The notes under the pieces: generated by a model
What the model saw: the letters and a program-made list of their open reading frames with translations, nothing else
What the model was told of the DNA's origin: nothing
Database searches by the model: none
DNA from: Hygrocybe punicea
Taxonomy: Eukaryota; Basidiomycota; Agaricomycetes; Agaricales; Hygrophoraceae
Direction of reading: 5' to 3'
DNA length: 64,000 nucleotides
NCBI GenBank assembly: GCA_963556145.1
Contig: OY744461.1
Location: 4,588,001-4,652,000, forward strand
Translations under genes and position numbers: made by a program
Shown: piece after piece, positions 53,388-64,000 of the stretch
Layout of the letters: the number at the start of each line of letters is the position of its first letter
Position numbering within the stretch: the stretch's first letter is position 1

Positions 53388-54540
53388 ATCCAGTCACATC
53401 TTGAAATTATTTGTGTTGTTATCTCACTTGTGAAAATATTGCAGAAAATAATATTATCTAAAAGTGGTATTCATACAGAAAATAGTGCATACATAAATTA
53501 CAATTATTTAGGCCATTATTGTTTTTGTTATTGTGAACATGTAGTCAGAAAAGAGAAAATAACTCAAATATTTAGGATTTCTAGACTGATATCTACATGA
53601 GGGCATAATTTTAGACTATTTGGTCTTCAGATAATTAGGACCTGACATGTGCCTGAATTATCTTGAGACCAAATATCTTAAAGACCTGCCTGAAAATAAG
53701 ATCCACAGATATCTGGCCAGAAATCCTAAATATTTGGATCATTTTCTTTTTTCTAAATACATATACACAATAATGAAAACAATAAAGGCTTAAATAATTG
53801 TATTTTCTGCATACACTATTTTCTGTATGAATGCATTTAGATAACATTATTTTCTCACAAGTGGGATAACAATGCAAATAGTTTGATTGCTGTTTGCACA
53901 TGACTTGAAACAGCTTGTATTTCCTAATTTGGATATACAAAATATGTTTAAATTTTATCTCAACAACAAGACATTAGAACACTTAGATTTCTCTACAAAT
54001 GTTATTATGAAAATCATTCTGGAGCTGCTGAGAGCAAAGATGAGAGGTTTTAACTGCTAAATGACATAGTTATCTACAAAACCCCTCAAAATCCACTTTT
54101 AAATTGTTTTAAGAGAACTATATGGATTCTCATGCAAATAACTACACAGGGAAAGTATATTGTAATTATCAAAAGTGCATGCAAAATAAAATCCTGGTTA
54201 CCATTAGTAGTTGATGTGGTTTGCTAGATTAAATTTTAGCACAGATCAACACCATGTCTAAAAGTTGACAGACCACTGAGAACACCTGCATTTCTTTGGC
54301 ATACACTTTTGATAATTATTATACACTCCCTGTGTAGTTATTTGCATGAGAATCAGTATAGTTCTCTTAGAAAAATTCAAAAGTGGATTTTGAGGGGTAG
54401 AGAAATCTAAGTGTTCTAATATCTTGTTGTTGAGATAAAATTAAAAAGTTCTGGAACATATTTTGTATGCCCAAATTAGGAAATACAAGCTGTACCAAGT
54501 CATGTGCAAACAGCAATAAAATGTGACTGGATATTTGCCT
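53388..54540. mobile_element. Complex fold-back element
   Basis: Two palindromes stand side by side: 53390-53890 folding near 53640 (GGATTTCTAGACTGATATC versus GATATCTGGCCAGAAATCC), and 53887-54530 folding near 54235 (GAACACTTAGATTTCTCTAC versus GTAGAGAAATCTAAGTGTTC). GATATCCAGTCACAT at 53388 and ATGTGACTGGATATT at 54527 mark probable outer ends. No coding capacity and no proven target duplication. Confidence 0.6.
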
Positions 54541-54919
54541 ATTATTTGATCACAAAAAATCCTTGTCTATCTCCTGTGTCTGTCTTTCGTCAGATTAATT
54601 TTTACTAGATATGTATTGCTCAAGCTGGCAGATAAAAGTTTTTGCTCTGCCATCTCCTTGAGTAAGCCCTGCCCTTCATTACATCTTTCTTGATTGATTG
54701 CTTAATCTTACAGTCTAATTCCCACATCACCAGTCTCCTTGACATTTTTTTTGCCCATTTTGCATCTCTCTCTCTCTTCCAGCCCTTTGTCTACTTTTGG
54801 TTGGAACATTACAGCCTTCAACAAACCTCCATAGCCACATACTCATATTTTACATTGTACCAGTTCCACACCATTCAACAAACAATCCTATACTCTTTAA
54901 TTATAATCATTTTCTTTGT
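54541..54919. other. No gene recognised
   Basis: A 109-residue frame (54690-55019) spans into the next fold-back element and has no motif. The stretch 54878-54926 repeats 34186-34232. Confidence 0.4.
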
Positions 54920-55570
54920 GCATGCAGGACTACTACAGTGTATTTCCAAAACCTTGTCTGACCAAAAAACTGAAGCACCTGACAAAGCTGTTTGGCCACT
55001 TCTAGGCAGCTGTAGCTGAATCTCTTAAGTGACAAAAACTACAGTTCTCTAGTGAGAACAGGACAAATTGACCTTGAAGGTATCAACCCCCCTTGCACCA
55101 TTTTAGAATGTTCTGTATAGATAAGTACAGGTTGTTGTTGTCAGATGATTATCAGAGATATTTCAGTCATGTATCAATTTGGATACTACCATTCTCAAAT
55201 AACTATTTTAAGTGAATTCAAAGCACTTATTATTACTATAAATTTGTTTAAGAATTTTTGGGATGCTTGCTAAGCTCATCATAAATATTTTATGCAATTC
55301 ATCCATAGAGATTTCCTTGTTTGGGTGAGCAACATTGTTTCTCATTAGAATTATGTGGTGCAGACAGAAAATATTTGAAAATGGTGTAAGGCATCTTCAC
55401 CCAACTGGGGTTGATGCCTTTAAGGTCAATTTGTCCTGTTCTCACTGGAGAAATGTAGTTTTTGTCACTCAAGAGCTTCAGCCACAGCTGCCTGGAAGTG
55501 GCCAAGTAGCTTTGTCAGGTGCCTTAGTTTTTACTTACTGATAAGGTTTTGAACTATACTATACAGTATT
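54920..55570. mobile_element. Fold-back element
   Basis: The left arm (about 54920-55110) and right arm (about 55380-55570) are inverted copies: AAGCACCTGACAAAGCT pairs with AGCTTTGTCAGGTGCCTT, and GAACAGGACAAATTGACCTT with AAGGTCAATTTGTCCTGTTC. The centre of about 270 bp is unique and AT-rich. Edges are approximate. Confidence 0.65.
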
Positions 55571-56540
55571 CATACATTGGGGGTTGCAGGGTGGTTTGGG
55601 TGACTTTAGAAGTTGGCTAAGTGGCCAACTGAGGACTATTAGTTTGCAGTACAAACTTGAGAGAGGCAAATATAATTACAGCCATTTTAACATCTGTTGG
55701 CAGTAACTGAACTTTTTTTCATCAATTGAGAAATTTGGACTTGGTAGAATTTTGGGTGCTGTGTGTTGTATCTCATGAAATACTGCTTGGATTAAGATGG
55801 TTATACAGGGAAAGTTGTACCATTTCTTGAGTGCTATCTACTCCTATAATTACATTTGAACAATACTTAGGATATGGTGAGTTGTTGATGAAATAAAAGG
55901 TAGACCAGTACTTTTTGACACCCAAAATGATACTGTCAAATTATGGCATCAAAAGAGCTCATATGAAGAAGATTGGAGGGAGAAATTTGTTCATTTTTTC
56001 AAGGCCTAGAAGTGCATATACCGTATTTTTCTTTATTTTTGTCCTTTGAGCCAATATTACATCTATACTATGTTTGTCTGTGTTTAGACTTGAAATACAA
56101 GAAACATAAATATTGGCTCAAAGGACAAAAATAAAGAAAAATACGATATATGTACTTCTAGGCCTTGAAAAAATGAACAACTTTCTCCCTCCAATCTTCT
56201 TCATATGAGCTCTTTTGATGCCATAATTTGACAGTATCATTTTGGGTGTCAAAAAGTACTGGTCTACCTTTTATTTCATCAACAACTCACCATATCCTAA
56301 GTATTGTTCAAATGTAATTATAGGAGTAGATAGCACTCAAGAAATGGTACAACTTTCCCTGTATAACCATCTTAATCCAAGCGGTATTTCATGAGATACA
56401 ACACACAGCACCCAAAATTCTACCAAGTCCAAATTTCTCAATTGATGAAAAAAAGTTCAGTTACTGCCAACAGATGTTAAAATGGCTGTAATTCCACATA
56501 AAATATATTAGCAGTTAACAACCACTGCATCATATATCAC
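55571..56540 (+). repeat. Copia-like LTR end (copy C) containing a fold-back element
   Basis: GAGAGGCAAATATAATT before 55678 and AATTCCACATAAAATATATT then AACAACCACTGCA after 56489 rebuild the right part of the LTRs at 4901-5132 and 47832-48069. The end ATATCACA at 56533-56540 matches their CA termini. TTATGAGCCC a few bases downstream may be the primer binding site. The left part is too diverged to bound. Confidence 0.55.
55678..56489. mobile_element. Fold-back element, copy 2 (812 bp)
   Basis: Ends ACAGCCATTTTAACATCTGT and complement; flanked by AATT on both sides. Arms pair along most of their length around a centre near 56085. Comparison with the other LTR copies shows that it is an insertion between GGCAAATATAATT and CCACATAAAATA. 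Same family as 4103-4890. Confidence 0.8.
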
Positions 56541-56627
56541 AATAGGTTATGAGCCCTGAATGGCTGTAATGGAAACATGATCATGCACCTCCGAACATCG
56601 CACTACTACCTTGTATACTAGCTGACT

Positions 56628-57293
56628 ATGATGGATGAAGTCACACACACATCAGGATCCTACCAGATCAAGTTATTGCAGGGGAACAATTTGATGCCAT
56701 GGAAGAGACAGATGTTAGCCGTACTTCAGGATCTAGGGTTAGAGATGTACATCAATGTGGAATTGAAAGCCCCTATCCCAGCAGACACTTTCCATCCAAC
56801 ATCAGTGGAATTCGAGGCAATGAAGAAATGGCATGATGGAGATGCCAAGATGAGGACACAGATTGAGCTCGCAATTGGCAATGCGGAAATGATTGGCACA
56901 CACACAATGAGTGAGATGTGGAAACAGCTGACCTTGGTAATGGAATCCAGGAGGAAGTTCAGAATATTAGTGATGTGACACACACTGTACTCATCAATTG
57001 CCAAAGAAGGATTTGACCTAATTGAGTATATATTGAAGCTCTGGAAACTGCAGGAGGAACTCCATTTGATGGGTAGCCTTGTTTCCAATGAACACTTTGC
57101 GATGATATTGGTATCCTCCTTACCAGAAAGTTGGGACCTGTATACATCAGTGAATTTGGGCTTGAAGAAGGATGGAACATCACTGATGTCACAAACTAGT
57201 TGTGATGTAGAGGGTCGACGTCCTCCTGAGTCCAAATCCTTGATATATCATGAATCCAGACAAACCCAATGCCTCCAAAGGACTTGCATTTGA
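56628..57293 (+). pseudogene. Copia-type gag relic
   Basis: The first frame has YQIKLLQGNNLMPWKRQMLA and LGLEMYI, then W...DAKMRTQIELAIGN, the gag (UBN2/DUF4219-like) pattern of Ty1/copia elements. A frameshift and stop near 56975 interrupt it. The continuation at 57033 reads LWKLQEELHLMGSLVSNEHF and LVSSLPESWDLYTS, the second half of the same domain. Nothing of protease, integrase or RT follows, so the element is truncated after about 57250. It lies just downstream of LTR copy C, as expected. Confidence 0.75.
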
Positions 57294-58071
57294 ACTCAAT
57301 GTAACCTGACATGACGTGATGTGATGTGATGTGATGTGATGTGACCCGATGTATACCACTTTGTCACAGCTGCTTTTGGACCAAATCCAGCAGCCTCATG
57401 AGCCCCAGAGTCTCAATTCTAGGGGATGAATCTCATCGGACTCAATTCCCAACTTCGGACTTCATGTTTGGCTTCCTTGCATGCGACATAAACAACAGAT
57501 CTATTTATTTATGTTTTTGATGTGGCTTGAGCTTAGAAGTCATCCAATGCTGGTACTGGTTTCACGCAGACATGTTTGGTCCATGTTGGTAAACCAATAT
57601 GACTAGGTATACCACACCAAACACATCAAAGATGTTCAGTGTGTTCGGTGGATATGTTCAGTGGGTGTTGTTGGGCTGATACAGCTAGATATACTCCACT
57701 GAACACACTGAACATCTTTGATATGTTCGGTGTAGTATATCTAGTCACACTGGTTTATTGACATCCACCGAACATGTCCACCAAACACACTGAACATGTC
57801 CGATCTGTTCGGTGGATATTGCTCCTTCAAAACATTTAAATGATTACATTGCTGATCAACGTGTCTGGCACATGTTCATTGTTTTATCATTGCTACTCTC
57901 CATTGTCAGGTGACATAAATCCGACGTCTTATATTTAGAAGGTTTGTGGAATTGTCACCACCCTCTATCAATCATCCTGACAATAATCAATCATTAAGGT
58001 ATTGATGTCTTCATTATATCTGTGTCTGTTCCTTCATACCACTGATCCCAATTCCTGTATAGGTCCATGAC
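57294..58071. other. Microsatellite, palindrome and 5' flank of the next gene
   Basis: 57307-57350 is a GTGAT pentamer repeat. 57585-57760 is an imperfect palindrome (AAACCAATATGACTAGGTAT with ATATCTAGTCACACTGGTTT; GATGTTCAGTGTGTTC with GAACACACTGAACATC), probably a small fold-back element. GTTCGGTGGA/TCCACCGAAC words continue to 57820. No gene recognised. Confidence 0.55.
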
Positions 58072-59903
58072 ATGCCAATACCCAAGTATAAGAAGGAAAT
58101 CAGTTATGAACTTTGCATGCACATCTGCCCTGGTCAAAGATGCGATTCTCCCAAGACGAAATGTCTTCTGTGGAAGAAGGAAGGCAACTCATGCCAACGA
58201 CATGCCGGATCTGCGTGGCAACATCCCAAATGCATTTCGTCTGGAATCTGTCCACAATCCATATGTCTTGGTCATGACATGTGTGAAAATCGGGAGGGTG
58301 TCTGCAATGCAATGGCAGCTGAACTCGATCTCCTCCCATCACAAACGCCATCATCTGACTCCAAGATGGAACTGCCATCTGACTGTGAGATGGAACCGCC
58401 AACCACATTAAGCAGCAATGAAGGCTGTATAACCACATTAAGCAATGCTGAAGGCCATATTTTCAAAATTCTCTTTATCCTCGACCTGACCACACGTATG
58501 GCAAGCAAAGCTGCAGCCGTTAATGATCTTGCATTTGTCACCACAACCATTTCTGAAATTGAACTCAACACCATTTCCCATCTTGATGGTTACATCCATA
58601 TAATCAAATCATACAAGAGTCGCTATTCAGCCTGTATTCAAGAATGGGTAATGTATATTGCTTAATTTGTGGATGGTTAACACTGAAAGGCGTTTCACAA
58701 CAAACAGGTTTATATCGGTATGCGACTACATCATGAGGATGGAGACTGGCACTTCAATGTCAAATACATGTTTTGGCCCAAGTTCCTTCACGCAATACTT
58801 CGCTATCAAGACAAAGGCAATTCGTGGCAAAAGTTGGCATCGGCAAATTGTGTATTTGGTGGTGTGGATATGGGAATGTCATACATGTACGTTTGGTATT
58901 GCTTTGATTAATATTGCACCCATTTCACTGCACTATACTGATGTGTTGACAGTGGTAACCAATATGGCTTGACACTGGAAAATGTGTTGATTTTCATGAC
59001 TGGCATGGATGAACTCTGTCGAACGTACCACATCTGGCCACCTCCAAAGCAGATGAACACGGTCCATTCAAAATGGATACAAAATCAAAATCTACTTCAT
59101 GTCGCTTTAAATGTAACGCATACGATACGCCCCCAAGCCAAATTATTAAAGGATGGCGACCAATTCCCACTGAATATTGTCTTGAAATGGACACACAGCA
59201 ACACCGGTCATCACGTCCTATTACCTGGCGACCCCAAGTGAAATTGGGAATACATGCATAATAACTGAGAAGAGCCAGGTTCGTGTTGGTTTGGGCAAAT
59301 GTACATCGAACCACTGAGTAAGATGGGCAAATGGCATGTGTTTCTAGTCGGTGGAAAGGTTGTGTATATGGTGCACACACTGTACAACAAGGAAAGCAAG
59401 TCTTGGAAGTGGGATATTGTCTCAAGTTTCTATACCTTGGACGAATTAAGGTGAATGGCCTTCATTTCCATTTGTCATATCATATGCATGATCATCTTAA
59501 CTTTCTCAGAATATTTCAAATGCAGGGAAATTTATTGAAGATGGTCACGTGCAATCCAGACAGGGGCACCATTTCTATTCGAGAGCAAGGCAGAGGCAAG
59601 TTCTTCGATTTTGTCCAAAAGACCTATGAAGGGCTTTATGCGATAGAGTCCAATATGGTTGGTGGAAAACCATTGATGAGTGTCTTTTGCTGTATGGACA
59701 TATCGCTCATTGTGGATTCCAAAACGGACACTGTGTTGTATTTCGTAAACAAGGTGGAATGTTATCACACATGCAGCCTCTGGTCCAACATGAAATCAGG
59801 TCTGAAATCGGTTCGGGCACCCATTGGCTCTTTGGCAGACACTTTTGCAGGGGTTTTTTATAAATGGTTGGTTGACATCAAAAGTCCATACTCATATTTG
59901 TAA
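58072..59903 (+). CDS. Spliced protein of unrecognised Cys-rich family
   Basis: Exon 1 starts MPIPKYKKEISYELCMHICPG and contains C..H..PG..C, LLWKKEGNSCQRHAGSAWQH and CISSGICPQSICLGHDMC, a Cys/His-rich N-terminus. A donor at 58648 and acceptor near 58708 join ACIQEW to VYIGMRLHHEDGDWHFNVKY in phase. A second intron (about 58888-58951) joins MSYI to GNQYGLTLENVLIFMTG. Later segments are KMGKWHVFLVGGKVVYMVHT with FYTLDELR (near 59310-59450) and, at the end, LMSVFCCMDISLIVDS, LYFVNKVE and SLADTFAGVFYKWL (to 59903). I recall similar C-terminal blocks in expanded hypothetical proteins of mushrooms but cannot name a domain or function. Several later junctions were not resolved, so frameshifts are possible. 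The related N-terminus at 8144-8583 is a relic. Confidence 0.6.
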
Positions 59904-60016
59904 TATCATTTGTACAATCAATGGATCGGTTCATGTCTATTCACCAGACAGACGTAAAATACAAATATCAACAATGATATGTGAGGAAATCATTTTGACA
60001 CTCCCAAGACCATGAC

Positions 60017-60518
60017 TCATTGCACATTGAGTGAAATGCTCTTTATCATGTCATCTACATGCTTGAATGTATTGATCATATGTCCAACAACGACACAGGA
60101 TCCTGCAGGGATATTGTGTGGGAAGATGGCTAGTTGCTGGAGCGATATGAGAGTGGACGTGAAGTCTGCTTTGACTTTGCGTGCCTCATAGATGGGCACT
60201 GACCACACATACTTGAGGTATCTATTTATATTAGACAATCAGATGCTTACCAATATCATAAAATGATAGAGTGGCCTTATGATAAGATGGAGTGGGTCGA
60301 CAAGTGAATGGACTGAGTTGTACATTTTTGGATGTCGATGCCTCTATGAAAATTGATTAAAAATTACAACTAGAAATGATTAATGCACATACTGGGAGAT
60401 GTATCCATTCCACTTGCTGTGGTTGTTGAGAAGGACACATAGTCCTTATACAGTTGGGCCTGAAATTCAGACTTGCGAATCACCATTCCAATAGCACCGA
60501 CATATTGCTCCCATTCTT
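60017..60518 (-). pseudogene. 3' part of an unrecognised gene, truncated by a LINE
   Basis: The last frame (60238-60017) reads YLKYVWSVPIYEARKVKADF and IPAGSCVVVGHMIN. Upstream, exon-like pieces EEWEQYVGAIGMVIRKSEFQ (about 60515-60395) and a segment near 60345-60260 are separated by GT...AG borders, but I could not join all three in one frame. The gene body stops at the T-rich 3' end of the LINE at 60519. It converges on the gene at 58072-59903. Confidence 0.45.
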
Positions 60519-63500
60519 CTTTTTTTTATTTTTTTGTCCACATTATAGTCTCTTAGGGAGTACCTACATCGGACTTAACATGCAAGGCAGAAATAGTAAT
60601 CTAATTAAAAACAGGACCCTGTCCTAGTCTTGTCCCTCCAGCTGCAAATGCCCCACGTCCTGTGGCGTTTTAGGTGCCAGCATATATTGAATGAGAAAGC
60701 TGCCTCTCCCAACTGTCGTGAAGCATGCTAAGTTTGAGGTCGAGTGCTAACAAGTGCTCAGCTGAGGGCCAGCTTGCACGAGAGAGGCGCAGGACAAGTG
60801 CAAATCTACTATAATCTAAAAGACGTCAGAGTGTCAGGGCTTTTGTACTCTTTCTGGTTGAAGCATCGATAAGCACCAGGGCTCTCGATTTAGAGCAGAT
60901 GGGGTAGGGGAGGGAAGGGAGGAAGGGGGCGTGGGGGGATAAAAGAGGAAAAGAGGCGGGGGGTAGTGGCTTTGCTATTGATGGAATTGACCTGTATCTT
61001 TAGTATATTCCAAGAATTTTATGGCCCCAGGCACCATGGCCAGGAGGAATCGCATTGACATGGCATCGCAGCTGAGTGCTGCCCTGAGTTTGCTCCATGC
61101 GTTGTTGTGCGCCCTACATTCGAATATGAAGTGGTGCATCGACTCGGTATCTTCTTCGCATTCCATGCAGGCATCCGAGTCGGCCCTGCTTATTCCGAAT
61201 AAGTACTGGTTAAGCAGAACATGCCCTGTACGAAATTGTGTTAGCAGGCAGAGCTGAGATCTGCTTAATTTATCTTGTACATTCTGAAACTCCTTTATCC
61301 CTGGGCTAGGATCAATCCTGCTCAGCCTGCCATGCCTCGGGGATTTCCTCCAGATTTCCTCCCATCTTTCGGACAGCAGTTTTTTATAGTGACCTTTGAT
61401 TGCCAATGCATTGGCTGGGAGAGAGTGTGTCTGCAGATATTTGGGTAAGTCCGATTTCCTGCTACTTTTACCCTTAGCTGCTTTCTTCGCCTCCCTATCC
61501 ACCCTTTCATTTCCCTCCACCTTACTATGTGCTGAAATCCAGTTGATTTTTATGCGCATACTTCATCCTCCTGGTCTATGCTTGAGTCTCCATATAAGTT
61601 TTCGTAGCTCCAGTATTAAGTGCTGAATAGGCTTCTGCCTGGGGGTAACCGCCGTCAGTATCATGGCTTGACTGTCTACATAGATAGAAATGGAGGAGGG
61701 GGACTTCTCTCTTTCGATCAGTTTAATTGCCAACATCAGCCCTACTATTTCCGCCTGGTGTTGTGTGATTCTGATTTGATCCTAAGTGGTAGCATAACAC
61801 TTTCGGCATTGGACGTCTCCTCCTGTAGAGCACTGCCACGGCTCCCACACCTCTGTCTATGTTTGAGCCATCAGTATAGATCTTGATGTTTGAATGGTCT
61901 CCTTCGCAGCACCTTATAGAATCATCTCTGGTGGGGTCAATGCTAAAGCTAAAGGGGGTGGACTCATTCTCGCAAGCGGCCCTTGCTGCGATCAGTTCTA
62001 TTTTGTCTGGCTTGATCTTGTAGATGTGAGTGAGGACATGTAAGGGTGATCTGTGTCTCACCATGAAGTGTTGTGCACAAGTCCTGATTGGCTTGTGTAG
62101 GGGATGTGTGGTTTGAAGTGTTGCCATTCTCATGGCAGTGTGATGGCAGGTTCTGTGTAGTGTTAGCTCCATTGGTAGCAGTCCTGTGTGCAGTAGTACT
62201 AGGTCGGTGGGCATGGTTCTTAGTGCTCCTGAAATGGGCACCGCTGCCAGTCTGTGTATCTTCTCCAGCCTCCTAGTGAGTCCCACCAATCCTCTCTTCT
62301 TATTCGAGCCTTCGACTGCGTAAATCGGGGTGTACCAAATGTCGGCTGTGTAGGTCATTTTTGGGATTGCCACAGCAGTGTAGAGTTGCTTCAGCAGTTT
62401 TGCGGACAGGCCTCCAGTAGTTCTAGAAATTCTGTGGAGCATCAGCGTCCATTTTGTAGCGTTTGCTATCACCTTCTTGTGATGTTCCTTCCAGCGTAAT
62501 TCCTGATTGAAGAGCATGCCTAGAAATTGGTGGAAGGCTGTCGGTACAATCACTGTGCCTTGCAGATCTAAGCTAGGCCGAGCTATGTCCTTTTTCTGTG
62601 AGAAGTTGATCAGCGCGAATTTGCTAAGCTCAAATCTTGAATTGTGTTTTTTGGACCAATCTTGAGCCCCCCCTTCCCTCGTCATCATGTCCTTGATTTG
62701 CATGTGTGCATCCTCGAAGTTTTGTACTTCCGCATAAAGAGCTGTATCATCCACATATGCGAGCACGAGTTCTGATGTGTATCTAGGCACCTCTATTAAG
62801 TCAGCGTTGTAGTAGAGATAGATTATCATGGATACTGGATCTCCCTGCCCTATACCATTGTTCAGCTCAATCCATTCTGATAAAAAATCGCCAAATCTCA
62901 GCTGTGTTGTTCTCCCTACTAATATCCTCTCTGTGAGGAGTACCAGCACCTCTGGTATCCTTCTCTTCTTCATGTTGTGCAGCAGCCAAGCCTGGATGGC
63001 ATTTGGGAAGGCTCCCTCTATGTCCAGGAAGAGGACGGTGGCAACTCTTTTGTTTTGCCATGCATGTTTTATTCTGTTTACTAGAAGCTGCATGGAGTCC
63101 GTGGTCGTGTGTCCAGGTCTGCCTCCAAAGTGGTGGGTGGGTAGAAGCTGGTGTTGCCCTGTGAGCTGTGATATATTATCCACCAGAATTGCAGAGAGTA
63201 TCTTTGGGATGGTATTGAGTAGTGCAACTGGATGCCATGCCTTCGGTACATCATATCTTGGTTGGTCTGGCTTTGGAAGAACCACTGTGATAGATTCTCA
63301 CCAAGGGGGGTGGTAAGTTTTGAGGCTAATCACGGCGTTGAAGATTCTGTGGATGTGATCCAGCAAAAGGTCAGCACATTCTTTGAGAATTATATTGGGG
63401 ATACCGTCAGGCCCTGGGGCCTTGTACAGTTTCAGCTTTTCGATGCATTGTTGTATCTGTTCCTTTGTGATCTCACTGTTGAAAGGTACTGGTTCAGGGT

Positions 63501-64000
63501 AGATGAAATCATCTGGCACTGAGGTTTCCTCGGGCAGGGGCGGAAAGAAGGTTTCCAATGGTAGCCGGCTTTTAAGTTGATTAGTGTCCACACACCGAGC
63601 TTCCCTTCTTGTGCCTTTAATGAGCGTTGGGATCCTTGCCCTACTACCATCTCCCCCTGGGTTCAAGATGTATTTGTTGACAGTCCAGAGCTTGCCCTTG
63701 TTTCCCTCCTCCAGGAAGTTCCGCCAATGCTTCTCTTTGGCCTTGAGGATTTCTTGGCTTAGTATGTTTCTGGCATTTCTCATTGCTATGTGTGGGGGGT
63801 GATTGGGTAGCGCTTTATATTTATACAATTGTGAACTCAGCTCTTGTTTGTTTTGATGAAGAGTGTCAAGGTCTGGGTTCCACCATCTCTTCGGGTGCAG
63901 GCAAGGTTTGGAGAGTGGGACTTCATCTTCTATCGTTTTTTGTAGTACCTTAGTTAGGTTAGTTGCTGCCTGTTGGAAAGAAGCTTCATCAGTGATTTGA
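60519..64000 (-). mobile_element. Second Tad1-like LINE, 3' part (runs off the window)
   Basis: The plus strand starts with TTTTTTTTATTTTTTTGTCC, the complement of an A-rich tail. The following 450 bp are a 3' UTR with similarity to the first LINE (a short CATCGGACTTAACAT-like block). Coding frames from 63828 to 60975 follow the order RT, RNase H, Zn motif. The 5' end and any target duplication lie beyond 64000. Confidence 0.85.
60975..64000 (-). pseudogene. LINE ORF2 remnant: reverse transcriptase and RNase H
   Basis: From the right: PGPDGIPNIILKECADLL (63828-63298 frame), a TGA at 63298-63300 after YHPPW, then in the same frame VVLPKPDQPRYDVPKAWHPV, FLDIEGAFPN, GIGQGDPVS, LAYVDDTALYAE (palm motif), and RNase H IKIYTDGSNIDRG up to 61723. 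A frameshift leads to the RNase H end INWISAHSKVEGNERVDREA (61559 on) and a terminal CMECEEDTESMHHFIFEC Zn motif. Compared with the first LINE it is the same group but a clearly different copy. It is inactive. Confidence 0.85.

Overview
The window looks like a transposon-rich stretch of an Agaricomycete (basidiomycete fungus) genome. Coding genes have many short GT-AG introns of about 45-65 nt. DUF6589- and DUF6818-like proteins, a Helitron with a C-terminal cysteine-protease-like domain, a tyrosine-recombinase retrotransposon and Tad1-like LINEs together fit that group. The order or genus cannot be read from the sequence alone.

Layout. 0-1.1 kb: DUF6818-like gene. 2.6-8.1 kb: hAT-type MITE, fold-back elements, a copia-type solo LTR and a 1.6 kb solo LTR split by an 849-bp palindrome. 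8.1-8.6 kb: remnant of a Cys-rich gene family. 8.87-9.55 kb: tandem array of hairpin units. 9.9-12.3 kb: a multi-exon gene with a 464-bp hAT MITE in one exon. 13.4-23.2 kb: a decayed Helitron (Rep, PIF1-type helicase, protease-like domain) interrupted by a 2-kb non-autonomous LTR element. 23.26-28.56 kb: a RecQ-like helicase pseudogene and a DUF6589 gene, convergent, inside diverged inverted repeats. 29.8-34.2 kb: two ordinary host genes, dynactin p27-like and BTB/CAP-Gly, transcribed divergently from an 83-bp gap. 34.3-36.5 kb: a long-TIR element filled with a minisatellite. 36.5-48.4 kb: one DIRS-like tyrosine-recombinase retrotransposon broken by a hAT MITE, an unknown 1.2-kb insert, a 6.4-kb LINE and a copia solo LTR. 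48.4-57.3 kb: nested hAT MITEs, solo LTR, fold-backs and a copia gag relic. 58.1-59.9 kb: a spliced gene of the same Cys-rich family as 8.1-8.6 kb. 60.0-64 kb: a gene relic truncated by a second LINE that runs off the window.

Main result. Five elements have TA...TA-type hAT termini with exact or near-exact 8-bp target duplications, and a sixth has a 6/8 duplication. In the gene at 9901-12302 the target duplication starts and ends with G, so the insertion creates GT at its left edge and AG at its right edge. Removing 10817-11282 as an intron restores one open frame from ATG 9901 to TAA 12302 (1,566 nt, 521 codons plus stop). Unspliced, the first base triplet of the element is a stop codon. This is a candidate MITE-born intron. 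Second in interest is the RecQ/DUF6589 convergent pair bounded by inverted repeats. All statements rest on reading the sequence by eye; no alignment or database search was run.
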